In this document: positions 22,592 to 32,024 of the stretch, piece by piece | Layout: each line of letters opens with the position of its first letter | Numbering within the stretch: position 1 is the stretch's first letter | Assembly (NCBI GenBank): GCA_032718475.1 | Contig: JAUCBJ010005001.1 | Coordinates: 1-36,391 of the forward strand | DNA: 36,391 nucleotides | Reading direction: 5' to 3' | Source of the DNA: Nemertoderma westbladi | Taxonomy: Eukaryota > Xenacoelomorpha > Nemertodermatida > Nemertodermatidae | Made by a program: the position numbers and the translations under genes | The notes under the pieces: generated by a model | Told to the model about the DNA's origin: nothing | Databases searched by the model: none | What the model saw: the letters and a program-made list of their open reading frames with translations, nothing else

Positions 22592-23390
22592 GGTGAGGTT
22601 AAGTAGACGTGCTTATGTGGGTGGGTGGGTGCGGTTAAGTAGTCGTGCTTAGGTGGGTGGGTGGGTGAGGTTAAGTAGACGTGCTTAGGTGGGTGGGTGG
22701 GTGCGGTTAAGTAGACGTGCTTAGGTGGGTGGGTGGGTGCGGTTAAGTAGACGTGCTTAGGTGGGTGGGTGGGTGCGGTTGAGTAGACGTGCGTATGTGG
22801 GAGGTTGGGTGCGGTTAAGTAGGTGTGCTTAGGTGAGTGGGTGGGTGCGGTTAAGTATACGTGCTTAGGTGGGTGGGTGGGTGCGGTTGAGTAGACGTGC
22901 GTATGTGGGAGGTTGGGTGCGGTTAAGTAGGTGTGCTTAGGTGAGTGGGTGGGTGCGGTTAAGTATACGTGCTTATGTGGGTGGGTTGGTGCGGTTAAGT
23001 ATACGTGCTTAGGTGGGTGGGTGGGTGCGGTTAAGTAGACGTGCTTAGGTGGGTAGGTAGATGCGGTTAAGTAGACGTGCTTAGGTGGGTGGGTGGGTGC
23101 GGTTAAGTAGACGTGCTTAGGTGGGTGGGTGGGTACGGTTGAGTAGACGTGCGTATGTGGGAGGTTGGGTGCGGTTAAGTAGGTGTGCTTAGGTGAGTGG
23201 GTGGGTGCGGTTAAGTATACGTGCTTAGGTGGGTGGGTTGGTGCGGTTAAGTATACGTGCTTAGGTGGGTGGGTGGATGCGGTTAAGTAGACGTGCTTAG
23301 GTGGGTAGGTAGATGCGGTTAAGTAGATGTGCTTAGTTGGGTGGGTGGGTGAGGTTAAGTCGACGTGCTTAGGTGGGTGGGTGCGAATAA
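22592..23390 (+). repeat. G-rich 36-bp minisatellite, right part
   Basis: About 22 units with the core gttaagtagacgtgcttagg plus ggtgggtgggtgggtgcg. A subset (gagtagacgtgcgtatgtgg, gaggttgggtgcgg) recurs as a block at about 22,778, 22,886 and 23,130, showing duplication of several units at a time. Each full unit carries GG-T-GGG-T-GGG-T-GGG on the plus strand, enough in principle for a G-quadruplex. Confidence 0.95.
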
Positions 23391-23578
23391 GTTTAGCAAC
23401 TATTCAGTAGTATTACAACTTCTCATGAAGGTAGACTGCTGTATGTGTATGGTATACTGTAGAACTGTCGTAAAACAGAGCCGTCCTATTGGATGCTATT
23501 TATAGATACATACCCATTTCTTTCCCCCTCTTCCCCCTTTTCTACCCTCCCCTTCCCCCTTTTCTTACGCTCTCTTAC

Positions 23579-23701
23579 CCCAGCACAGAGAAGATCTCCC
23601 CCCAGCCCGCGCGCCAACACCAGAATGTTCATTGCCATCAGTGCAAGGCCTTTAATGTATGTCTGGTAGATGAGAGGTATGGCGGGAAATGTGTACTCTT
23701 G
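23579..23701 (-). CDS. Candidate internal exon of an unidentified gene
   Basis: On the minus strand, a 123-bp open segment (41 codons, phase 0 at both ends) is bounded by an acceptor ending ggttatcaacag and a donor gtaaga followed by purines. It is clearly GC-richer than its surroundings. The peptide starts QEYTFPAIPLIYQTYIKGLA and continues LMAMNILVLARGLGG, then DLLCAG. The middle is hydrophobic enough for a membrane helix or a buried repeat helix. I do not recognise the family. Neighbouring exons were not found. It could be a chance frame or a pseudo-exon; composition, splice sites and symmetric phase are the reasons for listing it. Confidence 0.35.
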
Positions 23702-23812
23702 CTGTTGATAACCCAAAAAATGGGTATCCAAGATATTAATGTAAATTAACTGTAAACTAAAATGTAAGCATAGTTAGAAATACTTGAAGGTTGGATAATG
23801 TATTTGTATTAA

Positions 23813-23990
23813 TACACGTCCGTAGGGCCTTCGCGCAGCACGAGGCTCAGTTATCAGATACAGATTAAAATTGAGCAATTCTATCCCAAAAATCGGCATT
23901 TAAGAAATTTAACAAAACCGCCAATAAGAATAAGTCAAAGAAGAGAGAAAAGTTCCCCCCTTCAACCCCCCTCTTAATCTGCACCACCCC
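23813..23990. repeat. Dispersed repeat family A, copy 2
   Basis: Collinear with 18006-18175 (ttcgcgcagcacgaggc, attaaaatt, aagaaattta, cttaatctgcacc), ending in a C-rich tract. It precedes a family B copy by about 410 bp. Confidence 0.75.
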
Positions 23991-24399
23991 AACCCAAAGG
24001 CCCACAGAAGATTAATGAAAGGCAGAGGTATTAACAGGGAATTTGTGTTTTAAATTTTAGAAAGGCGACCCAATTTGTAAAAGATATTAAAACTTACCTT
24101 ACGCCGATAGTATTGATACTGAAATATTAATTCATCATGTTAATGCCTCAACGAAATAATTTAGCGAATTATTCTAAAGAATCAGGATGATATGCTCAGG
24201 CAATCATTTTGCGAGATAAATAATAAGCAAGCTGGCTTATTAGTCTGGCACCTTACACTAGTAGTGCCTGCCTATTTCCTATAAATGTAATTACCCGTTG
24301 CCAAGTAGAGTGGTGAGATGGTTGGACTGGTTCCCAAACTATAGGCAATAGCAAGCATGCCAAGGAATGAGGGGAGTATAGAGTGACTAGGGCATTTTG

Positions 24400-24845
24400 A
24401 TAACTTAATTACGTTTGGATCAATTAAAAACACATTTCTTAAAGCAAATCAGTTGAACTAATTAGAAACTATAACGGAATGGGGTATGGGGATTACAGCT
24501 GTATAACTTTTAAGTATAATTATTTATATCTTATACTATAAAATAATTAATTTCCTTTAAAAGTCATGTTGAAAATGCTGTTTTTTACCCTAACCAACAT
24601 TTCATTAATTAATTAACTGAATTTATCTTACCTTCAGGAAGGCCACACGCAAATTCAACTTGGAAAATCTCTCAATTTTTGCCAGACTACATGTGTACCA
24701 AGTTTGGATTTCATTAAGATTTGGCTGAGTTATTAACGTTTAAATTTGAACATAACAGAACAACAGAGCAACAGAATAACAGACACACCGATTGAGTTAG
24801 TGGTACCCGTATGCTAAGCTCGCATACTTTCGTGGCTCGCCCCAC
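24400..24845 (+). repeat. Dispersed repeat family B, copy 2
   Basis: About 445 bp aligning end to end with 19118-19568, from ttaattacgtttggatcaat to tttcgtggctcgccccac. The octamer region is unexpanded and degenerate (cagaacaacagagcaacaga). Confidence 0.85.
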
Positions 24846-24936
24846 AATAATACTCAATTACACATCAAAATCTCGGAATTACATATCAAATGGCCTTTGA
24901 AATGAGAGATAGTTATTTAGATTATATAATATTGCA

Positions 24937-25136
24937 GTACCGGTACATCGTACCGGTACCTACCTACCGGTACGGTACGATGTGTACCGGTAGTTAGGTA
25001 CCGGTACCTTCCTACCGGTACGGTACGATGTGTACCGGTAGGTAGGTACCGGAACCTACCTACCGGTACGGTACTATGTGTACCGGTAGCTAAGTACCGG
25101 AACCTACCTACCGATACACATCGTACCTACTGTACC
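24937..25136. repeat. Palindrome-rich 48-bp tandem repeat
   Basis: The word cggtacgatgtgtaccggta and its variant recur at 24973, 25021 and 25069, giving a 48-bp period over about four units. Each unit is built of taccggta and gtaggtaggtacc words and is largely self-complementary. The array borders the 3' end of LINE copy 2. Confidence 0.85.
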
Positions 25137-26127
25137 TACTACTAGGATCGGCATGCTGCATTGGAGCTGCATTTTTAAGAATGCTGTGCCGGCTTGTCAA
25201 CAAAATTGCACCGCCACAACTCCCTATCACCCATGACATTTGCTAGATCATCCGCATCTTTAAGGCCAGTGTCCTTTAAGATGCGTCTCAAGAAAGTCAT
25301 GGGCTGTCCACCATGCTTATTCACTCCATGAGGCTGCCAAAGTACAAGATTATGCACTGGCTGGTCCTCACGGCGAAAGCAATGTCCTGCAAAGCGGAGG
25401 CGATTTTGTTCTAGTGTCAAGGTTGGGGGAACCAATGAGACACCTCCAATGTTATATAGTGTTTGGTTGGAGATGTGTGCATTGTACTTGACACAATGAA
25501 CCCGGCGTAGCATTCTTGTGAATGTGCCATCCAGAGATTTGGTGTCCTCAGCAGTTAGAGCCCAGCATGGACTCCCGTAGAGGAGTACTGGAACTACTGC
25601 TGCTCTAAATAATCGGACGTTAAGTTTCCGATTAATTCTCGGTGACTTCCAAATCCTGGAAAGCCTATTCAAGGCTGCCCATGCCTTTCCCTTACGTATT
25701 CGAAGGTCCTCACCTGACTTCCGGATCCATGATCCCAGGTAACAGAAGTCATCCACTGCTCAAGCATACCATCCTTTGAGCTTATGCTCATCCGATCAGA
25801 GACTTGCTGAGGACTTTCAAATTTAACTGTCAGAATTTTGGTCTTTCTGGAGTTAATAAAAAGACCAACACTAGAAGCAGCATGTTCTAATGAGCTGAGG
25901 AGCCGTTGGGCTCCCTCTAATGATTCTGAGAGTACTCCTAAGTCATCAACAAAGTCTAGATCAGTTAGGTACTTGGCAGGATTTCCTCGACTTCTGGAGC
26001 CAGTAGGTGGAGTTATCATCACCCCATCATCATTATAATGATCTAAGGACATGCGTAGAACATAGTCAACCACAATAATGAACAAGAATGGTGCAAGTGT
26101 GACTCCTTGGAGGACGCCCCATAACAC
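25137..26127 (-). mobile_element. Non-LTR retrotransposon, copy 2, truncated and frameshifted
   Basis: Same family as copy 1, on the minus strand. It begins inside RT block B (GVLQGVTLAP, with the aspartate of QGD replaced by valine) and carries LDFVDDLG in place of FADD. A one-base deletion at about 25756 shifts the frame; the rest (YLGSWIRKSGEDLRIRKG to DRELWRCNFVDKPAQHS) continues in the next frame to the stop at 25175. The 3' end is tgcagcatgccgat, as in copy 1. Both flanks consist of gtacctac words, so it is inserted in or next to the palindromic array. It is a non-functional copy. Confidence 0.92.
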
Positions 26128-26165
26128 TACCGTACCTACTAACAACCTACTGTACCTACATGTAC
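26128..26165. repeat. Short gtacctac-type flank of LINE copy 2
   Basis: The words taccgtacctacta and ctgtacctacatgtac match the composition of the array on the other side of the LINE and probably are its separated end. Confidence 0.55.
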
Positions 26166-27810
26166 AAACTAATTACGTATTCATTGCAATTCCATTTGCT
26201 GTGGATGAAGTTTTTGTTTTCTTTAATTAAATGTCAGATACTATTTGTATTTATTCTTCAATGAATACTAATGCGTATTTACGAGTTTACTAATCTCTGC
26301 ATGATATTCCTTCTTCGATTCTTCTTCTCAAATTCCATCTCAAGGCTACCAATAATCCATGATTTGCCAGTCAAGATTATATGAAAATTATGAATATCTC
26401 ATAGCGATCATATTTAGTAGGAAATTGTCAACCGGGACAGGTGGAGTTCCCTAGGCCTTGCGGGCCATTGATAAGACCCAAACTCTGTAACAGACAGCGG
26501 CTACCTGAAGAGCTGGCTCAGATCAATACCTAGGTTGACTTTTCTGCAGTATTTTGTGTATATTCCCATATCACACCCCACACTATCTTACATTGTCCCA
26601 GTCCCCTTTTTTATATCATATCAAATTTAATATAGGACGTCTGCTATTGTGCGGACTCCCCCAACCTCACACCATTATTATTACACACTGCTGTATCTGT
26701 TGTGGGAATTTTATTATATTTTTGTTATCTATTTTCCTCAATAATTATCTGCGAAAGTAATGGGTATTGCCAATGACTCTCCCTAGAGAGATCAGTTGGG
26801 TCCTCCTCTCCCAGCTAGATAATAATTACCGATATGTGGCTCTCTGAGGATGAACATTCTCTGCTTGAGCTTTAATTTCCGCCCATCTACTGTAATTATT
26901 TACAAAGTAATCACCAGTATTATACCTAGTGGTATTATCACCAGTATTATATTTCACCCTCCAGTAGCCCGGATATATTTTTACGTCCCAAGGAAAATAA
27001 ACATAGAATTTTACTCAAAACTCACTTGGTCCCATAGTCTAGTAAGTATAGCTCTAGTTAGTATATCCTTTTCCAAGCGAGTCATTATACTTGATTTGAG
27101 AATTTATGGGGTAGAATATCATTAAATCTCGAATTAATTTCGTAAAATGGTCGCAAATATCATACACGAATTTACAGAGTCAAAACAATTTAGTTAAATT
27201 ATTTATTATAGAACGGGAAAGGAGCAGGTTACAGTGGCGGCGAAACTAGAATTCTAACTTGGTATATTCAAATCGCCTCAGTAGTGCCCGATTACCTAAG
27301 ACCAGCACCACCCAGCAGGCACGACGGTTGAGTTTGCCATCGTAGAACTGATATGTCGCAGAAGTGTGGCCATATATGTTATTACATAAAAAAATTAATT
27401 AGCTTTCTCAAAGCGGTAAGGAGTGTTTTATACAACTGATCCTCAAACAAATTTTGTCCCTCGAAATAGACATGCTAACCTTGTCACGTCACCACTCTAT
27501 GCAAACATCCCAGTTAGGTAAAAAATGAAAGACTTTTATATAAGTTTAGGTTTTATTATTAGTCAACATAATCATGGTAGTAAACATCCGACCATGTCAT
27601 GAAACACTTCTTCTTTTACAATCACAATGAAACATGTAATATTACAATGAACGTAATTGATGGTGCTGTATTGCTGTATTAGCTTTTGGTTTATATCAAA
27701 CATCCATAAACGATCAAATTGTATTATATTAATAGCATTTCAACTAAAACTCATCTAAGTAGAAACCGTTAACATTAAAACAAGTGACTTATTTAGAAAA
27801 TAACGAATTA
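26166..27810. other. Noncoding stretch with no supported gene
   Basis: About 1.6 kb. A GC-richer piece at 26,430-26,540 and a plus-strand frame at 26850-27125 starting MNILCLSFNF were examined. Neither has homology or splice support strong enough to call. A second GC-richer patch at 27,225-27,370 has only a short frame. Confidence 0.3.
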
Positions 27811-27816
27811 TTTATT
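27811..27816 (-). promoter_or_regulatory. Candidate polyadenylation signal AATAAA for the peptide precursor
   Basis: On the minus strand a canonical AATAAA lies about 150 bases after the stop codon of the peptide exon, a plausible 3' UTR length. Such hexamers are common by chance in AT-rich DNA. Confidence 0.3.
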
Positions 27817-27967
27817 GTTATGCTCTGAATAATTATTTTCCCACCACGGCGTCCAGTTAAACATTCATTGTTGAACATTGATAGACCTACCGAAATAGTG
27901 ACTGTTCATTAGTTACTTGTTGGGGTGATGAGAGTGCAGGATGTAGAAGCGTTCCCCAGTTGGTTCT

Positions 27968-28182
27968 TCACCAGTAAGGGTTGGAATTTGGATTCCAGGA
28001 CCGCTTGCGACCTATTTTTAGCCTTTTTTCAGCCGACTGCTCTTCCGAACTCCAATATCCATTCTCGAAATTCTTCTTGCCTATTTTTAGTCGCTTAGCA
28101 ACCTCGTCATGGTAACTACCCATATATTCATCAGACTTTTTTCCGATTTTCAATCGCTTTGATAGATCGAATTCTCTTGAAT
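27968..28182 (-). CDS. Terminal exon of a probable neuropeptide precursor with three KRLKIG(K/R)K repeats
   Basis: A strong 3' splice site (tatttctcttcag, AG at 28184-28183) opens an exon in phase 1 that runs to a TGA at 27970-27968, about 71 codons. It contains KRLKIGKK twice and KRLKIGRKR once, spaced 21 and 23 residues apart, separated by acidic spacers (SDEYMGSYHDEVA and NFENGYWSSEEQSAE) and ending SWNPNSNPYW. KR and KK/RK are prohormone-convertase sites and G before them is an amidation donor, so the predicted mature peptide is the tripeptide LKI-amide. That architecture is like TRH precursors, whose short amidated peptides are also flanked by dibasic sites and acidic spacers. The three copies use different synonymous codons (TTG/CTA, ATC/ATA, GGA/GGC/GGT), which points to selection on the peptide. 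The signal-peptide exon was not found upstream. I do not recognise the family. Confidence 0.6.
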
Positions 28183-28204
28183 CTGAAGAGAAATAAATAT
28201 TCAT

Positions 28205-28805
28205 GATAAAATCATAAAGTTACAAGGCAACCCAACACCGGGTTAAAATATCTAAAGATGCGAACCCGCCTGGTTATAATATAAAAATAATTTGTTGCGC
28301 AGTGATTTAAACATTTTATGGTGCATTAAGAAAAGTTAGAGGTACAATAAATTTGTACACCGTGTCCGGGTGTGTGTACACAACAAAGACCCAAGACCAT
28401 AAGAACTAAGACCCTACAAAGTGAGACCCCCTCCCCACAAATAAAATGTTTAAGTTTGAGTGTTTTGTTTTGTTTAACAAACTTATATTTGTAGTACAAA
28501 TCAATGTAAGTTGCATTGACTTCTGCATTGACTCATTGCTGCTGGTTTGTTGGTATGGTAAGAAACATTTATATGTAGATCACCTGATCAGAGAATCTGA
28601 TCCGACCAGCTGATCAGCGCCGCCTAACCAAGTGGTGGACCAGGATGCTTAGTAGGTTCATCCAAAATTAACCACATTGATTATGGGAACGATTTCTGTT
28701 TAATTTCAAACTCCTTTCATTTTTTATAAAACTTACTCAATAAGGTCTAGCCCAATCCTGGCTTTCATCCTTAACTGGTCGATAAATGGAAATCATGGCA
28801 ACTTT
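28205..28805. other. Sequence upstream of the peptide exon (probable intron)
   Basis: If the 28183 acceptor is real, this is intron. No signal-peptide exon (Met, hydrophobic core, phase-1 donor) could be defended here on the minus strand. Confidence 0.3.
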
Positions 28806-29093
28806 GAAAACAGAGTGGAAGGGTTTACAGTGGAAGATCCCCCGTGGTGGTGAACTGGCATTCCTTTAGGAAACAGAGTGGTAGGGTTTACTATGGAAGA
28901 TCACTCATGGTGGTGAACAGGCATTCCTTTAGGAAACAGAGTGGATAGGTTTACTGTGGAAGATCACTCATGGTGGTGAACAGGCATCCTTTAGGTAACA
29001 GAGTGAAAGGGTTTACTGTGGAAGATCGCCCATGGTGGTGAACAGGCATTCCTTTGTGAAACAGAGTGGAAGGATTTACTGTGGACGATCACT
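28806..29093 (+). repeat. 63-bp tandem repeat, about 4.5 units
   Basis: Units begin gaaacagagtgg and contain gggtttact, tggaagatcactcatggtgg and gaacaggcattcctttag. Starts are at about 28807, 28870, 28933, 28995 and 29058. Units differ by scattered substitutions and one or two single-base indels. The frame is not kept open by the 63-bp period, so no protein is inferred. Confidence 0.93.
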
Positions 29094-29200
29094 CGAAAAA
29101 ATGTTCTAATATTTAACTTTGTAGTTCAGATTATTTGTTTTTTATTTGTTTTTTATTTTTATTTGTATTTATTATTTGTTTTGTAGTTCATATTATTAAA

Positions 29201-30646
29201 TTAACCCTATTAGTACCGGGCTATAAAATGTTGTACAAATACCGGGGGGGGGGGGGGGTCCCCCACGCCCCTCTAAAATCGACAAATTTTAACGAAAACG
29301 TCTGAGTTTTTGTTTGTACGTAAATTTCACTAGTCTAAATCCGACCGAAAAAAACATTTTCGAAAAAATGTACTGGGGTGGTTATTTTGAGGCACCAAAA
29401 TTACAAGTAGTGAACAATTTTCACAAAATTTGAAAGTTACAATTATCGGCTAATTGTTATAATTGTTCGGCGCAAAATCCATTGGATAATATTTAAGAAT
29501 GACCTGATTACTATAAATGGCTGTTTTAGTCCTCTATGTAGACAAAAATGAAAAAAACAATTAACCAGCACTTTTCAGTTAGAACACAAAATTTTTAATT
29601 ATCTTATACGATGCTATAAATTCAGATTTTCAGGTTTACTGTGGCGCTGATTCTAATGGAATACATTTTTAATATGCCAGATCAATGCTAAACGTATTTT
29701 TCGGCGCTATATGGCAAATTTTGGTGCTATCATCAAATTTCGTACCCATAACCAAAAAGTACAAGTTTGAGACGTCCAGTGCTGTTTTTATTGATTCCAT
29801 GGGATTCAGGACCCTCATAAACCCGATTAACGCAAGAAACAAGATGATACTATCTATTGTTCAATTTTCTTATTTTCAAAAATTTTCAAAAAATAACAAG
29901 GGGACACAATTAATTGATGTATTTGATGGTTTTCAAAATTTGATGCTAGCACAAAATTTTGCACCCACTTCCGAAAAATACAAGTTTGAGATGTCTAGTT
30001 AGATAATTTTTTATTCCATTGAATTCAGAACCGCCATAAACCTATAAAAGGCGAGAAATAAGTTTCCACAAGCAATTGAACTATTGCCTGTATTTTCAAA
30101 ATTTCGTGTGGCACCAAAATTTGCACACAGCACCGAAAATTACAAGTTTGATAGCCCTGGTGCCTCTCTTATATCTTCCAACGAAACCAGAACCCCAAAA
30201 AACCAATATTGCGCAAAAAACAGGTTCAAACAATCAATTTACAAAATTGAAATATTTCAAAATTTGGCATCAGCCGAAAAAAAGGGTTTGAAATTTCTAA
30301 ATTAATTTATATGAATTCCATCTAATTTCAAACACCAAAAAACCGGTGTAAATCAAATTAGAGATGTTACAAATCATATTTCATGCAATGTAATTTTCAA
30401 AAACGTCTCAAAAAAAAGTGCCAAAAGTAGGGTTATAAAATGGTGCAATAACTCGAAAGCTTTCCAATATTTTTGAAAACGGTTTTCACTACTAGGAAGA
30501 CAATATAATTTTAGGAAAAGTCATAAAATTTCAGATTCCCTACTGCGTTTGTTTCAGAGTTATTAAAAATAACCACGGGGGGATGGGTTCATATTGACCC
30601 CCCCCCCCCACCCCCCCCCCCCCCCCCCCGAGTTTAATAGGGTTAA
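29201..30646. mobile_element. piggyBac-like nonautonomous DNA transposon (TTAA target site)
   Basis: The left boundary is TTAA followed by CCCTATTAGTACCGGG (29201-29220). The right boundary, read inward on the minus strand, is TTAA followed by CCCTATTAAACTCGGG (30646-30627). TTAA duplication and CCC-starting termini are the defining marks of piggyBac-type elements (family knowledge). Just inside each end is a homopolymer in inverted orientation, a G-run at about 29244-29258 and C-runs at about 30598-30629. The 1.4-kb interior has no transposase frame. It holds three or four diverged copies of a block containing gcacc...gaaaa..acaagtttga (29761, 29980, 30142 and a weaker one near 30280). It is probably a long MITE mobilised by a transposase encoded elsewhere. 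Confidence 0.65.
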
Positions 30647-31009
30647 GCATGCTTTTTCCATCTATGCTCTCGCATTACTACAGTCAACCAATTTGTTAAT
30701 GCTTCTACATAGGTTATGGTGCAATTATGTCGTGCTATTTATACCCCTATATAGTGCGGTAGTTTAAGATCTTTTTTTAATTATTCACAATAATATTCAC
30801 AAAGAGTCTATAAGAAGCTTAATTAAAGTGGCATACAACAACTATCAAAGTACAAATCTTCCTATCTGTTGAACTTACCAGTATATGGAAAGCTCAACCT
30901 TCAGAAATTAATCATTGTTATATTTATTAGGTATATGTAAAGTTTATCTGGGAGAATTGTTTCGTTAATCGATATTCTCCCTAACACTAATAATTCATTC
31001 CTGGTGACA
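30647..31009. other. AT-rich noncoding stretch
   Basis: Nothing is recognised on either strand. Confidence 0.3.
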
Positions 31010-31037
31010 TCCACCATTGGTGGTCCACCACTGGTGG
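31010..31037. repeat. Two tandem 14-bp near-palindromes
   Basis: tccaccattggtgg is directly followed by tccaccactggtgg. Each 13-base core CCACCANTGGTGG is self-complementary around its middle base, resembling paired binding sites of a dimeric protein. No regulated gene is identifiable. Confidence 0.7.
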
Positions 31038-31502
31038 ACACATTTACGTTTGAATCCAAATTTCAAACGTCATATCTTGAATAGTAAGAGTTATTCTCCC
31101 CTTTTACGCAATCTTTTGTGTTTTAATGGCTTATATTATAATGTATAGGTTTTCAATATGTGCATTATGGGCGATTTTATGAAATAATCCTAATATATGA
31201 GCATTCGAAAGTCGAATGAAATCGTTTTTGCATCTGCGCGAGGGTATTTTATTGATTTGGTTTACTTTTTATGAATGTTTACATGTTTATAGCTGAGTAA
31301 CTGGTATGAGGCTCATGCCTCTGATGCGGCAGATCACTGCGAGGGCTTTACAGCGTTCACAGAGGGAATTTAAATAGCAGCGGCAGAATCAATTCCTGTA
31401 CAGAAATCCTCGAAACAGAAAGAAGGCCCCACTGACTAACCACATAATTTGGAAGTACCGAGAGGACCACACTTTACGGAATGGGAACTGGTTCAAAATG
31501 TC

Positions 31503-32005
31503 AAATCAGATCAGTATGCGATGGTTCGATTTTGATGGTGACACAGAACCACTTGAAGTATTATGGGGAGTCCTCAGGGAGACACACTTGCACCATTCTT
31601 GTTCATAATTGTGGTTGACTATGTTCTACGCATGTCCTTAGATCATCATAATGATGATGAGGTGATGATATCTTCACCTACTGGCTCCAGAAGACGAGGA
31701 AATCCTGCCAAGTCCCTAACTGATCTAGACTTTGCTGATGACTTAGGAGTACTCTCAGAATCATTAGAGGGAGCCCTACGGCTCCTCGGCTCATTAGAAC
31801 ATGCTGCTTCTAGTGTTGGTCTTTTTGTCAACATCAAGAAGACCAAAATGTTGACAGTTGAATTCGACACCCATTAGGAAATGTCTGACAATAAAAGCTA
31901 AGTTCTAAGGATGGATGGTGTGCTGGAGCATGTGGATGACTCTAGCATATGGATGTGGGTCAGAAATCACGTGACCTTCGAATGCATAGTGGAATTATAT
32001 AAGCG
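31503..32005 (+). mobile_element. Non-LTR retrotransposon, copy 3, 5' portion (decayed)
   Basis: Same family as copies 1 and 2. The match starts at caatcagatcagtatgcgatggt-like sequence, has lost about 17 bases near 31,530 and one base in the QGD block (cctcaggg instead of cctccaggg). It then keeps an open stretch DYVLRMSLDHHNDDEVM to LDFADDLG with an intact FADD box up to about 31877. Homology continues, frameshifted, to the gaccttcgaat word near 31,985 and then breaks off before the 26-bp array. Confidence 0.88.
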
Positions 32006-32024
32006 GAATTTAATGGGCAGACTA

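Noticed and set aside
22592-23390. Interstitial telomeric repeat (ttagg words in the G-rich array)
   Set aside because: The unit is 36 bp with ttaggtgggtggg, not tandem TTAGGG; the resemblance is superficial.
26850-27125. Plus-strand frame starting MNILCLSFNF, considered as a LINE endonuclease start
   Set aside because: After the first ten residues nothing resembles the endonuclease domain; composition is AT-driven.
27225-27370. GC-richer minus-strand piece reading FYDGKLNRRACWVVLVLG
   Set aside because: A possible acceptor exists, but the frame is short, ends at a nearby stop and has no recognisable family; too weak to list.
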